Below, piece by piece: positions 1 to 5,792 of a DNA stretch of 16,359 bases. The stretch is taken from positions 1 to 16,359 of the forward strand of contig DKEN01000067.1 of assembly GCA_002452515.1 (NCBI GenBank). The letters run 5' to 3'. The position numbers and the translations under genes are program-made. Below the pieces are notes generated by a model. It had not been told where the DNA came from. It searched no databases and worked only from the letters and a program-made list of their open reading frames with translations. Numbering within the stretch: position 1 is the stretch's first letter; each line of letters opens with the position of its first letter. Source of the DNA: Spartobacteria bacterium UBA6821 (GTDB lineage Bacteria; Verrucomicrobiota; Verrucomicrobiia; Chthoniobacterales; UBA6821).

Positions 1-26
1 GTGTTCGCTCCAGTGATTGGTTCGGC
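1..26 (-). repeat. attC-like site, 5' half, cut by window edge
   Basis: Read on the minus strand this is GCCGAAC (26..20), then a spacer with CAATCACTGG, then AGCGAACAC. It matches the 5' half of the site at 13558-13648 at 20 of 22 bases. GCCGAAC would be the R'' box and AGCGA-A-CAC the L'' box with its extrahelical A. It lies just after the stop of the minus-strand small ORF, where a cassette's own attC belongs. The 3' half lies outside the window. Confidence 0.6.
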
Positions 27-39
27 TTGTATAGTTTAG

Positions 40-231
40 TCATTCTGTTTCCCATCTGACTTCAGCATCATTACTGAAATAGATACCGCCTATATAACTA
101 CCGCACCGTATCCACCCTGAGCGGTCACTTCCATTTGGGGTACAAACTCTCACATAGTATGTAGTCTGATTTTTTCCAATCGCCCAACATTCAAAAGGGC
201 CTTCCCAAAAAAACTTACGCTGGCATCGCAA
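40..231 (-). CDS. Hypothetical small protein, probable C-terminal part of a split cassette gene
   Basis: I recognise no family. From a TTG at 231 it gives 63 residues, rich in Trp, Cys, Gly and Tyr, with motifs WEGPFECWAIGKNQTTYYVR and GWIRCGSYIGG. These look like genuine protein rather than antisense noise. The frame stays open upstream only to a TAG at 258..256, and beyond that stop the same frame encodes the membrane segment at 354..256. No ribosome site precedes the TTG. The most economical reading is that this is the soluble domain of one membrane protein of about 105 residues interrupted by an amber codon. A separately started small protein is the alternative. The gene ends 14 bases before the attC-like half site, so it sits as a cassette gene. 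Confidence 0.45.
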   Translation of the reverse strand: MRCQRKFFWEGPFECWAIGKNQTTYYVRVCTPNGSDRSGWIRCGSYIGGIYFSNDAEVRWETE

Positions 232-255
232 CAGTAGAAAGCCATGCTGTGCTGC

Positions 256-354
256 CTACTTCTGTATGATGGACTCTGATCGTAATCTGCTGATCCAGCG
301 CACAAAAGCAATGATTGCAATCACGATGATCCCAAATCGTATGAAATCACTCAT
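256..354 (-). CDS. Small single-pass membrane peptide, N-terminal part of a split cassette gene
   Basis: ATG at 354 opens a 32-codon frame with an obvious transmembrane helix (about residues 5-18, FIRFGIIVIAIIAFVRW) followed by a basic stretch (RWISRLR). This is the layout of an N-in or signal-anchor segment. It ends at TAG 258..256, and the same frame then continues into the ORF at 231..40, so the two are probably one gene with a nonsense mutation. The ATG lies 12 bases past a GTTCGGC core (373..367) and about 30 bases past a near-consensus promoter, as expected for the first cassette of an array. It could also be a real short membrane peptide. Confidence 0.45.
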   Translation of the reverse strand: MSDFIRFGIIVIAIIAFVRWISRLRSESIIQK

Positions 355-366
355 ATTGTATTCTGA

Positions 367-373
367 GCCGAAC
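367..373 (-). other. Candidate R' core (attI-like crossover site)
   Basis: On the minus strand the bases read GTTCGGC, the exact complement of the R'' box GCCGAAC of the attC at 26..20. It lies 12 bases before the start codon of the first cassette ORF. No attC-type L' box precedes it, which would fit an attI rather than an attC. A 7-base match can occur by chance; position is the main support. Confidence 0.4.
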
Positions 374-393
374 GTATTTTAGGATAGCATACT

Positions 394-422
394 ATTATAT
401 TACAATAATACAGAGTGCTCAA
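394..422 (-). promoter_or_regulatory. Sigma-70 type promoter reading into the left cassette (Pc-like)
   Basis: On the minus strand there is TTGAGC (422..417), a 17-base spacer and a perfect TATAAT (399..394). Transcription would begin near 387 and read through the GTTCGGC core into the ORFs at 354..40. This is the layout of a cassette promoter beside an attI. Confidence 0.6.
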
Positions 423-841
423 AATGGGATATGAGCCGAGTCTAAACACTTGCGGCATGCTGGCTTGATAGTAAAACTCCACTGAATTAAGAGAAGAAAA
501 AAAGGAGAAGGCCCTTTTACGCTGCCGCCCATAGCGGGGGGGCTCAAGTGCCTGAACCCAGAGCTACTTCATCGGCAATATGAGACGCTTTAGGAAGAAT
601 GCAAAGGCGAAAGTTGGGACATCGTGGGACACTCAGAAACAGCGTCTTATTCAACATTGATACCGGCCCCAAGTTGTTCCGGGCATCATTTGCAAACGGG
701 AGCGATCCGAGTGAATCCACCGCGATCAATCTCGTCATCAATACAGTGTTATTGCCAAGATTCCCAGGTGATGAAGTTACTGTCCTGACGAGGGCAGCCT
801 GACGAAAGGAGAGCAAATGACCTCCCTGCGTATCTTTCCCC
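423..841. other. Intergenic region with no convincing gene
   Basis: About 420 bases separate the left promoter from the metallophosphoesterase gene. The best plus-strand frame is 599-802 (67 codons, AGGAAG just upstream of ATG), ending 40 bases before the next gene. It has no recognisable features and is opposed by a longer antisense frame, so I do not call it. A strong AAAGGAG (805-811) precedes an ATG at 817 that opens a 28-codon frame running to 903 and overlapping the start of the next gene in another frame; it may be a leader peptide. Confidence 0.35.
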
Positions 842-1585
842 ATGAAACTTCTCATGACTGCGGATTTGCATGGCCGATGGGCTTATTACCAATGGCTGGC
901 TGAACAAAACGTTGATCTGATTGTCATCGCCGGAGATTTGATCAACAACCTTGCGATCGATGAGTCCGAAATCATTTTAGCTACCCATGCTCTTGCTGGA
1001 TTCCGTTCACCTGTAGCCGTCTGCTCAGGGAACCATGATCATCCCAATTGCTGGTTTCCAATACTCGAACATGCGGGAGTGTTGAGTGACGGTCAGAGCA
1101 AAGTCATCGGCAACCTACTTGTGACATCACTCCCCTTCGAAGAGGAGGAAAACGGCTCCAACGACCTCATCTTGCACGAGGGAAGGAAAAGAGTGGGACA
1201 ACACACCTGGATCGTGATCAACCATGATCCTCCCTTCGGAACTCAAGTTGGGGGCCCTCTTGTCTCAACGAGAATCTTGCGGCAGATCCGGCATTACAGA
1301 CCGGATTATCTGGTCTCCGGTCATTGGCACGATCAACCCTATAAGGGGAGTTGGTATTGCGCCGTTGGCCAAACCATTTGTTTCAATGCAGGGCAACCGG
1401 AAAAGGCCATGACCAAGAGGCCAAACTGCATCTACCTCGACACCTCAACGCGTCAGCTAGTCTGGATCAACACGAGCATGATCGGGAGTGCATCGGTTAA
1501 GCTGAAGCTCGACCAATTTTCCAATCCAAAAAAATATTCGGCCCGGTTTAGGAGAGTCAACCGTTCTAATCTGTATGAACATTGA
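842..1585 (+). CDS. Calcineurin-like metallophosphoesterase
   Basis: This 247-residue protein has the full metallophosphoesterase motif set: DLH (D8, H10), GDLINN (D32, N35), GNHDH (N64-H67), NHD (H128) and GHWH (H161, H163). All six positions that bind the two metal ions are present, so it should be an active cytoplasmic hydrolase of a phosphoester in a nucleic acid, nucleotide or phosphoprotein; the sequence does not say which. There is no signal peptide. ATG 842 is the only start that keeps the DLH motif, because an in-frame TGA lies at 818-820. It lacks its own good ribosome site, and the AAAGGAG at 805-811 serves an overlapping 28-codon frame, so translation may be coupled. The last 11 bases overlap the start of the AAA+ gene, implying co-translation and a shared role. 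Confidence 0.85.
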   Translation: MKLLMTADLHGRWAYYQWLAEQNVDLIVIAGDLINNLAIDESEIILATHALAGFRSPVAVCSGNHDHPNCWFPILEHAGVLSDGQSKVIGNLLVTSLPFEEEENGSNDLILHEGRKRVGQHTWIVINHDPPFGTQVGGPLVSTRILRQIRHYRPDYLVSGHWHDQPYKGSWYCAVGQTICFNAGQPEKAMTKRPNCIYLDTSTRQLVWINTSMIGSASVKLKLDQFSNPKKYSARFRRVNRSNLYEH

Positions 1586-2996
1586 ACTCACGCCATCGCA
1601 ACAACGCTCCGCCACCAAACTCGACTTTTTCTTCCAACTCGGACTCGGCAACATCGAAATGGTGAATGGAGTCTATGCGCGCCCCATTCCCTTAATTGCT
1701 GGCCCATCAGGAAGCGGTAAGACATTCCTCGTAGCCCAAATTGCCGAAAAGTACGGCCTGCCGATGTTCTGTATCAATGCTCAAAACTGGATTGTCCGGG
1801 GTGCGAAGAATGATTCTCAGGTGACCATGGATCAGATACAGGATTTCGTATCACAGAACCAGAGAGGGGTCATCTTCATTGATGAGCTGAACAAGCTCAA
1901 CAATACACATGTTAGCTCTTCAGCCTGGAGCGCGGACGTGTTCTCTGAACTCTTAGCCTTTTTGGACCGAGACCAACGGCTGGAAGCCATGGGTATGAGC
2001 GGCTTGACCGAAAAATTGAAACAGAATTTCATGATCGTCGGAGCAGGGGCTTTCCAGGAGCAATGGCAAGCAAGCGCAGGAAATACACAGTCAATCGGGT
2101 TTGGAACCGAGGCAGAGATTCAGGTAGACCGTGAAAATGCGTATGTACTCGCGATCCGCAATCAGGAAGCGGTCCCCGACGAGCTCCTATTTCGCTTCAA
2201 CGATCAGCTCATCGTTATCTCCCCTCCTACGGCGGAGGAATTTGGCAAGCGCATCACCACCCTGCGAACGGCATTATCGCTCCCATCTCTTCCCGAGAAG
2301 GAACTCATGCGTCTAGCCAAGGCTGCAGTACAGAGCGATAAGTGCATGAGGTGGCTTGAGGGGTACCTGTCCGAATGCCTTTCAGAACTTACTCCGGATG
2401 CGCTGGCCACTCTGGCAACCAAAGCGGGAGAGCTTGGAGCTTCCGAGACCCCGGCGAATGAAAGGAAAGTGTCTCAGTCTGCAGCAGAGCGGAAAAAAAT
2501 GATCGCCTTCCGGGACACCTGTTTCGAGCACTACCGGAGCTCTTTGAGTAACCTCTCCGTCGCCTCTCGCAAACTCTTTCTGTTGCTAAATGGCATACTG
2601 CTGGCACAGCCCTCAGAGACTTTGTCCAAAGATCGGCAATGCCTATTGAAATGCCTGCCCCAAATCGGAGAACTGCTTTCACCGGATCAGCCAGCCGAGG
2701 AGTTTCCGATGACACTCATTCGGGGGCTGGACTATCTCGCGTTCAACGGGCTCAAAGCCCCTTCGCCCGTGATCACTCAAAGCGAGCGCGTCAAACTCGC
2801 AAATAACATTAAGAGCGTATCAGGCAAAATCGCAGAAGTAATCCCCCTCTTGATTTCTCATTGTGGAAACATTTCTGAGGGGCATGAAATCCGTGCACGA
2901 GCGCTTGATGTCGGAGTGTTCGCTGAGCGGGCTGCCGTTACCCTTGACGAGCTCTGCTGCATCGACACTAACGGCATGATCAAGCAAAGGATTTAA
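1575..2996 (+). CDS. AAA+ ATPase (ClpX/MoxR-like), unknown function
   Basis: A 473-residue protein. Residues about 35-215 form an AAA+ module: Walker A GPSGSGKT (43-50), Walker B VIFIDE (D103, E104), a sensor-1 region near MIVGAGAF (153-160) and a candidate arginine finger in ELLFRF (R207). This resembles the ClpX and MoxR-type ring ATPases, which remodel proteins. Residues 215-300 fit the small helical AAA lid, and the C-terminal 170 residues are helical with no family I recognise. It has no zinc finger, protease or nuclease domain. The gene starts inside the end of the phosphoesterase gene (11-base overlap), and a sigma-like gene follows after 46 bases. The pairing suggests an ATP-driven regulator of, or loader for, the phosphoesterase; that is inference. 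Confidence 0.8.
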   Translation: MNIELTPSQQRSATKLDFFFQLGLGNIEMVNGVYARPIPLIAGPSGSGKTFLVAQIAEKYGLPMFCINAQNWIVRGAKNDSQVTMDQIQDFVSQNQRGVIFIDELNKLNNTHVSSSAWSADVFSELLAFLDRDQRLEAMGMSGLTEKLKQNFMIVGAGAFQEQWQASAGNTQSIGFGTEAEIQVDRENAYVLAIRNQEAVPDELLFRFNDQLIVISPPTAEEFGKRITTLRTALSLPSLPEKELMRLAKAAVQSDKCMRWLEGYLSECLSELTPDALATLATKAGELGASETPANERKVSQSAAERKKMIAFRDTCFEHYRSSLSNLSVASRKLFLLLNGILLAQPSETLSKDRQCLLKCLPQIGELLSPDQPAEEFPMTLIRGLDYLAFNGLKAPSPVITQSERVKLANNIKSVSGKIAEVIPLLISHCGNISEGHEIRARALDVGVFAERAAVTLDELCCIDTNGMIKQRI

Positions 2997-3042
2997 TAGC
3001 CTCACAGAGTGAGGGTGCGGGCAGCTCCGTATCTTCGCTCTT

Positions 3043-3612
3043 ATGAATACTATATCCGCAAAATCCTTCAATCAGTGGCTGTCCGAATCCAAAATCGAAG
3101 CCGATCTTCGCCACCATGTTCAAAGGCTCCATTCCAAGAGCAATGCATGGCGGTATGGGATTGAGAGCGGTGATTTGTATCACGATGTCTTCTTGAAGCT
3201 GTTACGGCACAACCATGAAATTCCAACCAGAGAAGAGCTCTTTTCTCTTTTCAGGACCACAGCACTGAATCACTTGATGGATCTCAGTAAGAAGCATTCC
3301 TTTCGAGGGGCATTTTTCTCAAAACCGATGCCGACTCGATTGAGGCCAACGCCAGGATCCACATTGGAAACGGTTGCCTCTAAGGCTCCCTCTCCTGCAA
3401 TCCAAGCAGCTCTCTCTGACGAGGTCGCTAGGATTCGGCTGGTTGTCGCATCGGATCCGAAACTCAAGTCTCTTTTCCAAGCATTTGAGGAGTTAACAGG
3501 GCAGGGCGAGTCAGTTTCAACAGCCAAGATATCCCATCACCTCGATTTACCCTGCAAGCAGGTTTCCCAAAGCATCCAGAAGCTCAGGGCCGCGGCTCGG
3601 AGGAATATCTGA
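3043..3612 (+). CDS. Sigma-70 family (ECF-like) RNA polymerase sigma factor
   Basis: 189 residues with two separated sigma-like domains. Residues about 40-90 resemble region 2: DLYHDVFLKLL is like the core-binding helix, and LFRTTALNHLMDLSKKHSFRG is like the -10-recognising helix with its basic end. Residues 140-188 resemble region 4, with an HTH (STAKISHHLDLPCKQVSQSIQKL). The linker is rich in Pro and Ser. The match is remote. No anti-sigma gene is adjacent, so it may control the operon through another signal, or it may be a sigma-like DNA-binding protein rather than a working sigma. It is the third gene of a four-gene run (gaps of 46 and 32 bases), with the same orientation as the phosphoesterase and ATPase. 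Confidence 0.6.
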   Translation: MNTISAKSFNQWLSESKIEADLRHHVQRLHSKSNAWRYGIESGDLYHDVFLKLLRHNHEIPTREELFSLFRTTALNHLMDLSKKHSFRGAFFSKPMPTRLRPTPGSTLETVASKAPSPAIQAALSDEVARIRLVVASDPKLKSLFQAFEELTGQGESVSTAKISHHLDLPCKQVSQSIQKLRAAARRNI

Positions 3613-3644
3613 GCCAAGGATTTTAACGATCAGCTTTCAAAACT

Positions 3645-3986
3645 ATGGAAGATGATAATCCAACTCTCTGGCCTGCCGGAACTGCGGTCCGTATGGTCAA
3701 ACTTGCTGCTGTCGAGGATGCACAGTACCAAACCTGTTCTTGGCAAAACTGGAAAGCGGGAGAGTTGAATGATGGATCTCCTCCTGTGGAATATGAACTG
3801 CGGGGACACCTCATTGAACCGCTAGAAATCGGGAAACCTATCATCGTTGCGCGTACTCATCGCAATGGGGTCCAAGTATTGGGAACCTTTGTTTCCACAC
3901 CGGTGAGGGAGTTCAAAAACGGGGCGGCGCTTACGATGAATTCTATCTATTGCATCAGCCGCGATGAGCAGGGTTCAGATGTCTGA
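3645..3986 (+). CDS. Hypothetical protein, fourth gene of the phosphoesterase-AAA operon
   Basis: 113 residues that I cannot assign. The sequence is mixed and beta-rich, with short hydrophobic strands such as VRMVKLAAV, KPIIVARTHR and GVQVLGTFV, two Cys (residues 31 and 103) and no signal peptide or membrane segment. This is typical of a small beta-barrel or adaptor. It starts at ATG 3645, 32 bases after the sigma-like gene, so it is probably in the same transcript. Nothing like a terminator follows; the next real gene (4474..4133) converges on it. It may be a specificity or sensor subunit of the module, but only position supports that. Confidence 0.55.
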   Translation: MEDDNPTLWPAGTAVRMVKLAAVEDAQYQTCSWQNWKAGELNDGSPPVEYELRGHLIEPLEIGKPIIVARTHRNGVQVLGTFVSTPVREFKNGAALTMNSIYCISRDEQGSDV

Positions 3987-4132
3987 AACATTGCCCTCTT
4001 GAGCAACGATATTGGGGAGTCCGTCTGGAGGAGCTGTCACCAACACGATCCGTTGAGTCAGGTGAAGATTTGGCTCAACGGAGGATTCGTTTTGGGTGAG
4101 GAGAAATTGATTGAATTTGACGGGATGTTGTT

Positions 4133-4474
4133 TCAACCAACTTTACGCTGGATCATCCATGTATCGACCTCGTCTGACAAAAGCCGAACATCCCCGCCCG
4201 GCAATCGATAAAATGGGCAGCCATTTTCTTTCAAGTAGGTGCGCAGGGTTCGTTCCGAAATCTTAAGACGCTCGGCTTCCTGATCGATGCTTTGGTAAAC
4301 CGGTGGGGCTAGGAAAGGCTGTGGCTTCAGCATGCTACTTAGGGCTGACAGCGGAATATCAAGTTCCAGTTTTCCAGCGATGACGATCATGGAAAATCCC
4401 TCTTGGAGAGGAATGCTCATGCGCACACCTTTGCGCGCTTGAGCTCCGATTGATTTTCCAAGTACCTCCTCCAT
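4133..4474 (-). CDS. Excisionase-like helix-turn-helix protein
   Basis: 113 residues. The C-terminal half (about 63-110) is a MerR/excisionase-type winged helix: IDQEAERLKISERTLRTYLK, then a turn ending FYRLPGGDVRLLSDEVDTWM, the usual pattern of HTH_17 proteins that bend DNA for recombination or repress promoters. The N-terminal 60 residues are not assignable. ATG 4474 is the longest start; an ATG at residue 19, preceded by GGTGTG, is an alternative. It lies 204 bases from the 3' end of tRNA-Glu, the classic insertion point of integrative elements, and points toward the operon at 842-3986. No integrase gene is present, so it may be the remaining excision factor of an island or a local repressor. 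Confidence 0.6.
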   Translation of the reverse strand: MEEVLGKSIGAQARKGVRMSIPLQEGFSMIVIAGKLELDIPLSALSSMLKPQPFLAPPVYQSIDQEAERLKISERTLRTYLKENGCPFYRLPGGDVRLLSDEVDTWMIQRKVG

Positions 4475-4678
4475 TGTGATGAGGGATTAGGATGGTCAGG
4501 CATCTGCGTCAAGGGAACCGAGCAAAATACTTGATGGACCCCATCAGATTTTTGAAAACCCAAAAAAACCCAAAATTTCTTTGCATACTGGGCGTATCTT
4601 GCTTCCGCGATTTGCCTAGGAAGATCCTTGCAACCTGCTGTTTGACGGCAAGTTGCGGAGTTTTGCGGAAAAATGAAG

Positions 4679-4754
4679 TGGCGACCCTAACGGGATTCGA
4701 ACCCGTGTTACTCCCGTGAAAGGGGAGTGTCCTAGGCCACTGGACGATAGGGTC
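4679..4754 (-). tRNA. tRNA-Glu (anticodon TTC), CCA encoded
   Basis: The minus strand folds as a full tRNA. The acceptor stem is GACCCTA/TAGGGTC, the anticodon stem CTCCC/GGGAG carries the loop CTTTCAC with TTC at positions 34-36, and the T loop is TTCGAAT. The discriminator G is followed by a genome-encoded CCA (4681..4679). This is a normal intact tRNA-Glu(UUC). Its 3' end faces the excisionase-like gene, and its 5' side carries a promoter that ends only 13 bases from the target duplication of the transposon. Confidence 0.95.
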
Positions 4755-4766
4755 AAAGGGGTGGAC

Positions 4767-4795
4767 ACTATCCACTACCTGATGCGAAGGTTCAA
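4767..4795 (-). promoter_or_regulatory. Promoter of tRNA-Glu
   Basis: On the minus strand: TTGAAC (4795..4790), a 17-base spacer, and GATAGT (4772..4767). The start point would be a few bases before the tRNA 5' end at 4754. The transposon target duplication begins at 4809, so the promoter was spared. Confidence 0.55.
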
Positions 4796-4816
4796 GCTGT
4801 ATCCTCAGGAATATTC

Positions 4817-4832
4817 GGTAGTGTCCTAATTT
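4817..4832 (+). repeat. Left terminal inverted repeat of the transposon
   Basis: GGTAGTGTCCTAATTT, identical in inverse orientation to 8101-8116. Confidence 0.9.
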
Positions 4833-4914
4833 AAAACGGCGACACGCTGATTGTATGTTGTGTTTCTACACTTTGTATCACATTGGGCCCCATTGGGCCA
4901 TTGTATTTATTTTC

Positions 4915-4933
4915 CTTGTATTACAAATACAAG
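4915..4933. promoter_or_regulatory. 19-bp perfect palindrome, operator before the winged-helix gene
   Basis: CTTGTATT-ACA-AATACAAG is a perfect inverted repeat ending 17 bases before ATG 4951. Its core TTGTATTACAA (4916-4926) belongs to the TTGTANNACAA family found through the transposon. A related TTGTATCACAT lies at 4873-4883. Probably a repressor site. Confidence 0.6.
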
Positions 4934-4950
4934 AGGCGTAGAAATGCCTC

Positions 4951-5346
4951 ATGGATATTCAATTCATTAAGCAGGCCATTCAAAATATCGAATCCGAGAT
5001 TCAAGAAAAGAATCGCTTTCTTGAGGCGTATAGACTGATTGAAAAGGATATTCAGGGACGACAGTCTTCTAAAGAACCTCCAAAAGAAATTACTCCTTCG
5101 GCTCCAGTGACTAGGATTCGACCTCGCACGCCAAAGGGGATTATCCGCAACATCTGTTCTGAAATGACCGAGCCATTTTCTATCGACGAAATTGACGAGG
5201 AACTTCAGAAGCGTGGAATTTCAAACATCAAAAGAGCCACAATCAGCTTTGTCCTGTCTCAGATGAAAAGTGATGGCGAAATAGATGTCGCCAAAGAAGG
5301 GTCTGGAAGAATTGCGTCAATTTTTCACCCACCATCAAAAACATGA
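4951..5346 (+). CDS. Coiled-coil plus winged-helix-like protein, transposon passenger
   Basis: 131 residues with no family I can name. Residues 1-40 are a charged heptad-like helix (IKQAIQNIESEIQEKNRFLEA), probably a dimerising coiled coil. Residues 41-68 form a Pro-rich basic linker ending in RIRPRTPKG. Residues 69-125 look like a winged helix: FSIDEIDEELQKRG, then KRATISFVLSQMKSDGEI and a beta-wing ending at IASIFHP. This suggests a DNA-binding regulator. Its promoter region carries the perfect palindrome at 4915-4933, and a weak purine site (AGAGGCG) lies before the ATG. The stop TGA overlaps an ATG at 5343 that opens a short frame. It is the first gene inside the left end of the transposon. 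Confidence 0.6.
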   Translation: MDIQFIKQAIQNIESEIQEKNRFLEAYRLIEKDIQGRQSSKEPPKEITPSAPVTRIRPRTPKGIIRNICSEMTEPFSIDEIDEELQKRGISNIKRATISFVLSQMKSDGEIDVAKEGSGRIASIFHPPSKT

Positions 5347-5541
5347 AATTAAAACCAGGGGGGCGAGTGACACCGTAACTCGTCGCCAAGAAAAAGAAAA
5401 CCGGAGGGCGTGGCAGTCTCGCTAAAGAATTAGCCACGCTCCCCCGGCAGGTTTCTCAGAAACAACGGGGATAGAGTTCAGGTGAACGGGCAGCATTTAC
5501 AGGTTCGCCCTTGGGGTTCAAATCCCCCTATCTCCACTATT
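5347..5541 (+). ncRNA. Structured stretch ending in a tRNA-Ala/tmRNA-like 3' end
   Basis: The stretch between the winged-helix gene and the RHH gene is rich in hairpins (for example GGGCGTGGC near 5409 with GCCACGCTCCC near 5437). At its end, GGGGATA (5467-5473) can pair with TATCTCC (5529-5535) as a seven-pair acceptor stem with a G-T third pair, followed by A5536. A T-arm-like GGGG-TTCAAAT-CCCC (5513-5527) lies between them. G3:U70 plus A73 are the known identity elements for alanyl-tRNA synthetase, shared by tRNA-Ala and tmRNA. The end reads CTA rather than CCA, and the D and anticodon arms are not standard, so it is a remnant or a tRNA-like element, not an ordinary tRNA. Confidence 0.4.
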
Positions 5542-5554
5542 TCTGTAGCACAGA
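5542..5554. promoter_or_regulatory. 13-bp palindromic operator
   Basis: TCTGTAGCACAGA, arms TCTGT/ACAGA. One of the repeated TTGTANNACAA-type sites of the transposon; it lies just past the stop of the RHH gene and after the tRNA-like motif. Confidence 0.5.
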
Positions 5555-5561
5555 TACTCCA

Positions 5562-5729
5562 TCAGGCGTTATCAAGCAACACTTTTCTTACCCAATCGGA
5601 CAATTTTAGGCCGCTACTTTTAGCGGCCTTTTCTATTTTATGAAGCTCTCGTTGCGAAACTCTGGCGCGAACCACGCCTGCTTTTACTTGGCCTTGAGGC
5701 AACTTAGGTCTTCCTGAAATCTTTTTCAT
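5562..5729 (-). CDS. Ribbon-helix-helix DNA-binding protein (CopG/MobC-like)
   Basis: From ATG 5729 it gives 55 residues: a basic N-terminal tail (KKISGRPKLP), then the RHH pattern of a beta strand VVRARVSQ, helix ELHKIEKAAKSSG and helix LSDWVRKVLLDNA. RHH proteins of this size are dimeric repressors, antitoxins or relaxosome parts. A longer reading from 5786 would run through the operators, so I reject it. The start codon abuts TTGTAGCACAA (5732-5742), and a second site at 5767-5777 overlaps the divergent transposase promoter. It therefore probably represses both itself and the transposase. A plus-strand terminator (5609-5640) lies antisense inside the gene. Confidence 0.7.
   Translation of the reverse strand: MKKISGRPKLPQGQVKAGVVRARVSQRELHKIEKAAKSSGLKLSDWVRKVLLDNA
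5609..5640 (+). terminator. Rho-independent terminator inside an antisense gene
   Basis: GGCCGCTA (5609-5616), loop CTTT, TAGCGGCC (5621-5628), then TTTTCTATTTTA. Eight perfect pairs followed by a T-rich tract. It would end plus-strand transcripts coming from the winged-helix gene and the tRNA-like RNA, although the bases also encode part of the RHH protein on the other strand. Confidence 0.6.
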
Positions 5730-5731
5730 TA

Positions 5732-5742
5732 TTGTAGCACAA
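5732..5742. promoter_or_regulatory. Operator TTGTAGCACAA before the RHH gene
   Basis: Inverted repeat TTGT-AGC-ACAA, 2 bases upstream of the RHH start codon at 5729. The position favours autorepression. Confidence 0.55.
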
Positions 5743-5749
5743 AAATATA

Positions 5750-5778
5750 TTGACCTCATTGTATTTCTGTAGCACAAT
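5750..5778 (+). promoter_or_regulatory. Transposase promoter overlapped by an operator
   Basis: TTGACC (5750-5755), 17-base spacer, CACAAT (5773-5778), 14 bases before the transposase ATG at 5793. The operator copy CTGTAGCACAA (5767-5777) covers the -10, so a bound repressor would block polymerase. Confidence 0.45.
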
Positions 5779-5792
5779 AAGTCCACAACAAT

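Noticed and set aside
395..405. TTATATTACAA, one base off an operator copy, outside the transposon
   Set aside because: It lies within the AT-rich -10 region of the left promoter and is probably chance.
544..855. 103-codon minus-strand frame opposite 599-802
   Set aside because: No recognisable domain and no ribosome site; it overlaps the real start of the phosphoesterase gene.
3999..4211. 70-codon plus-strand frame after the operon
   Set aside because: Starts with TTG, and its second half is antisense to the excisionase-like gene, whose HTH is convincing.
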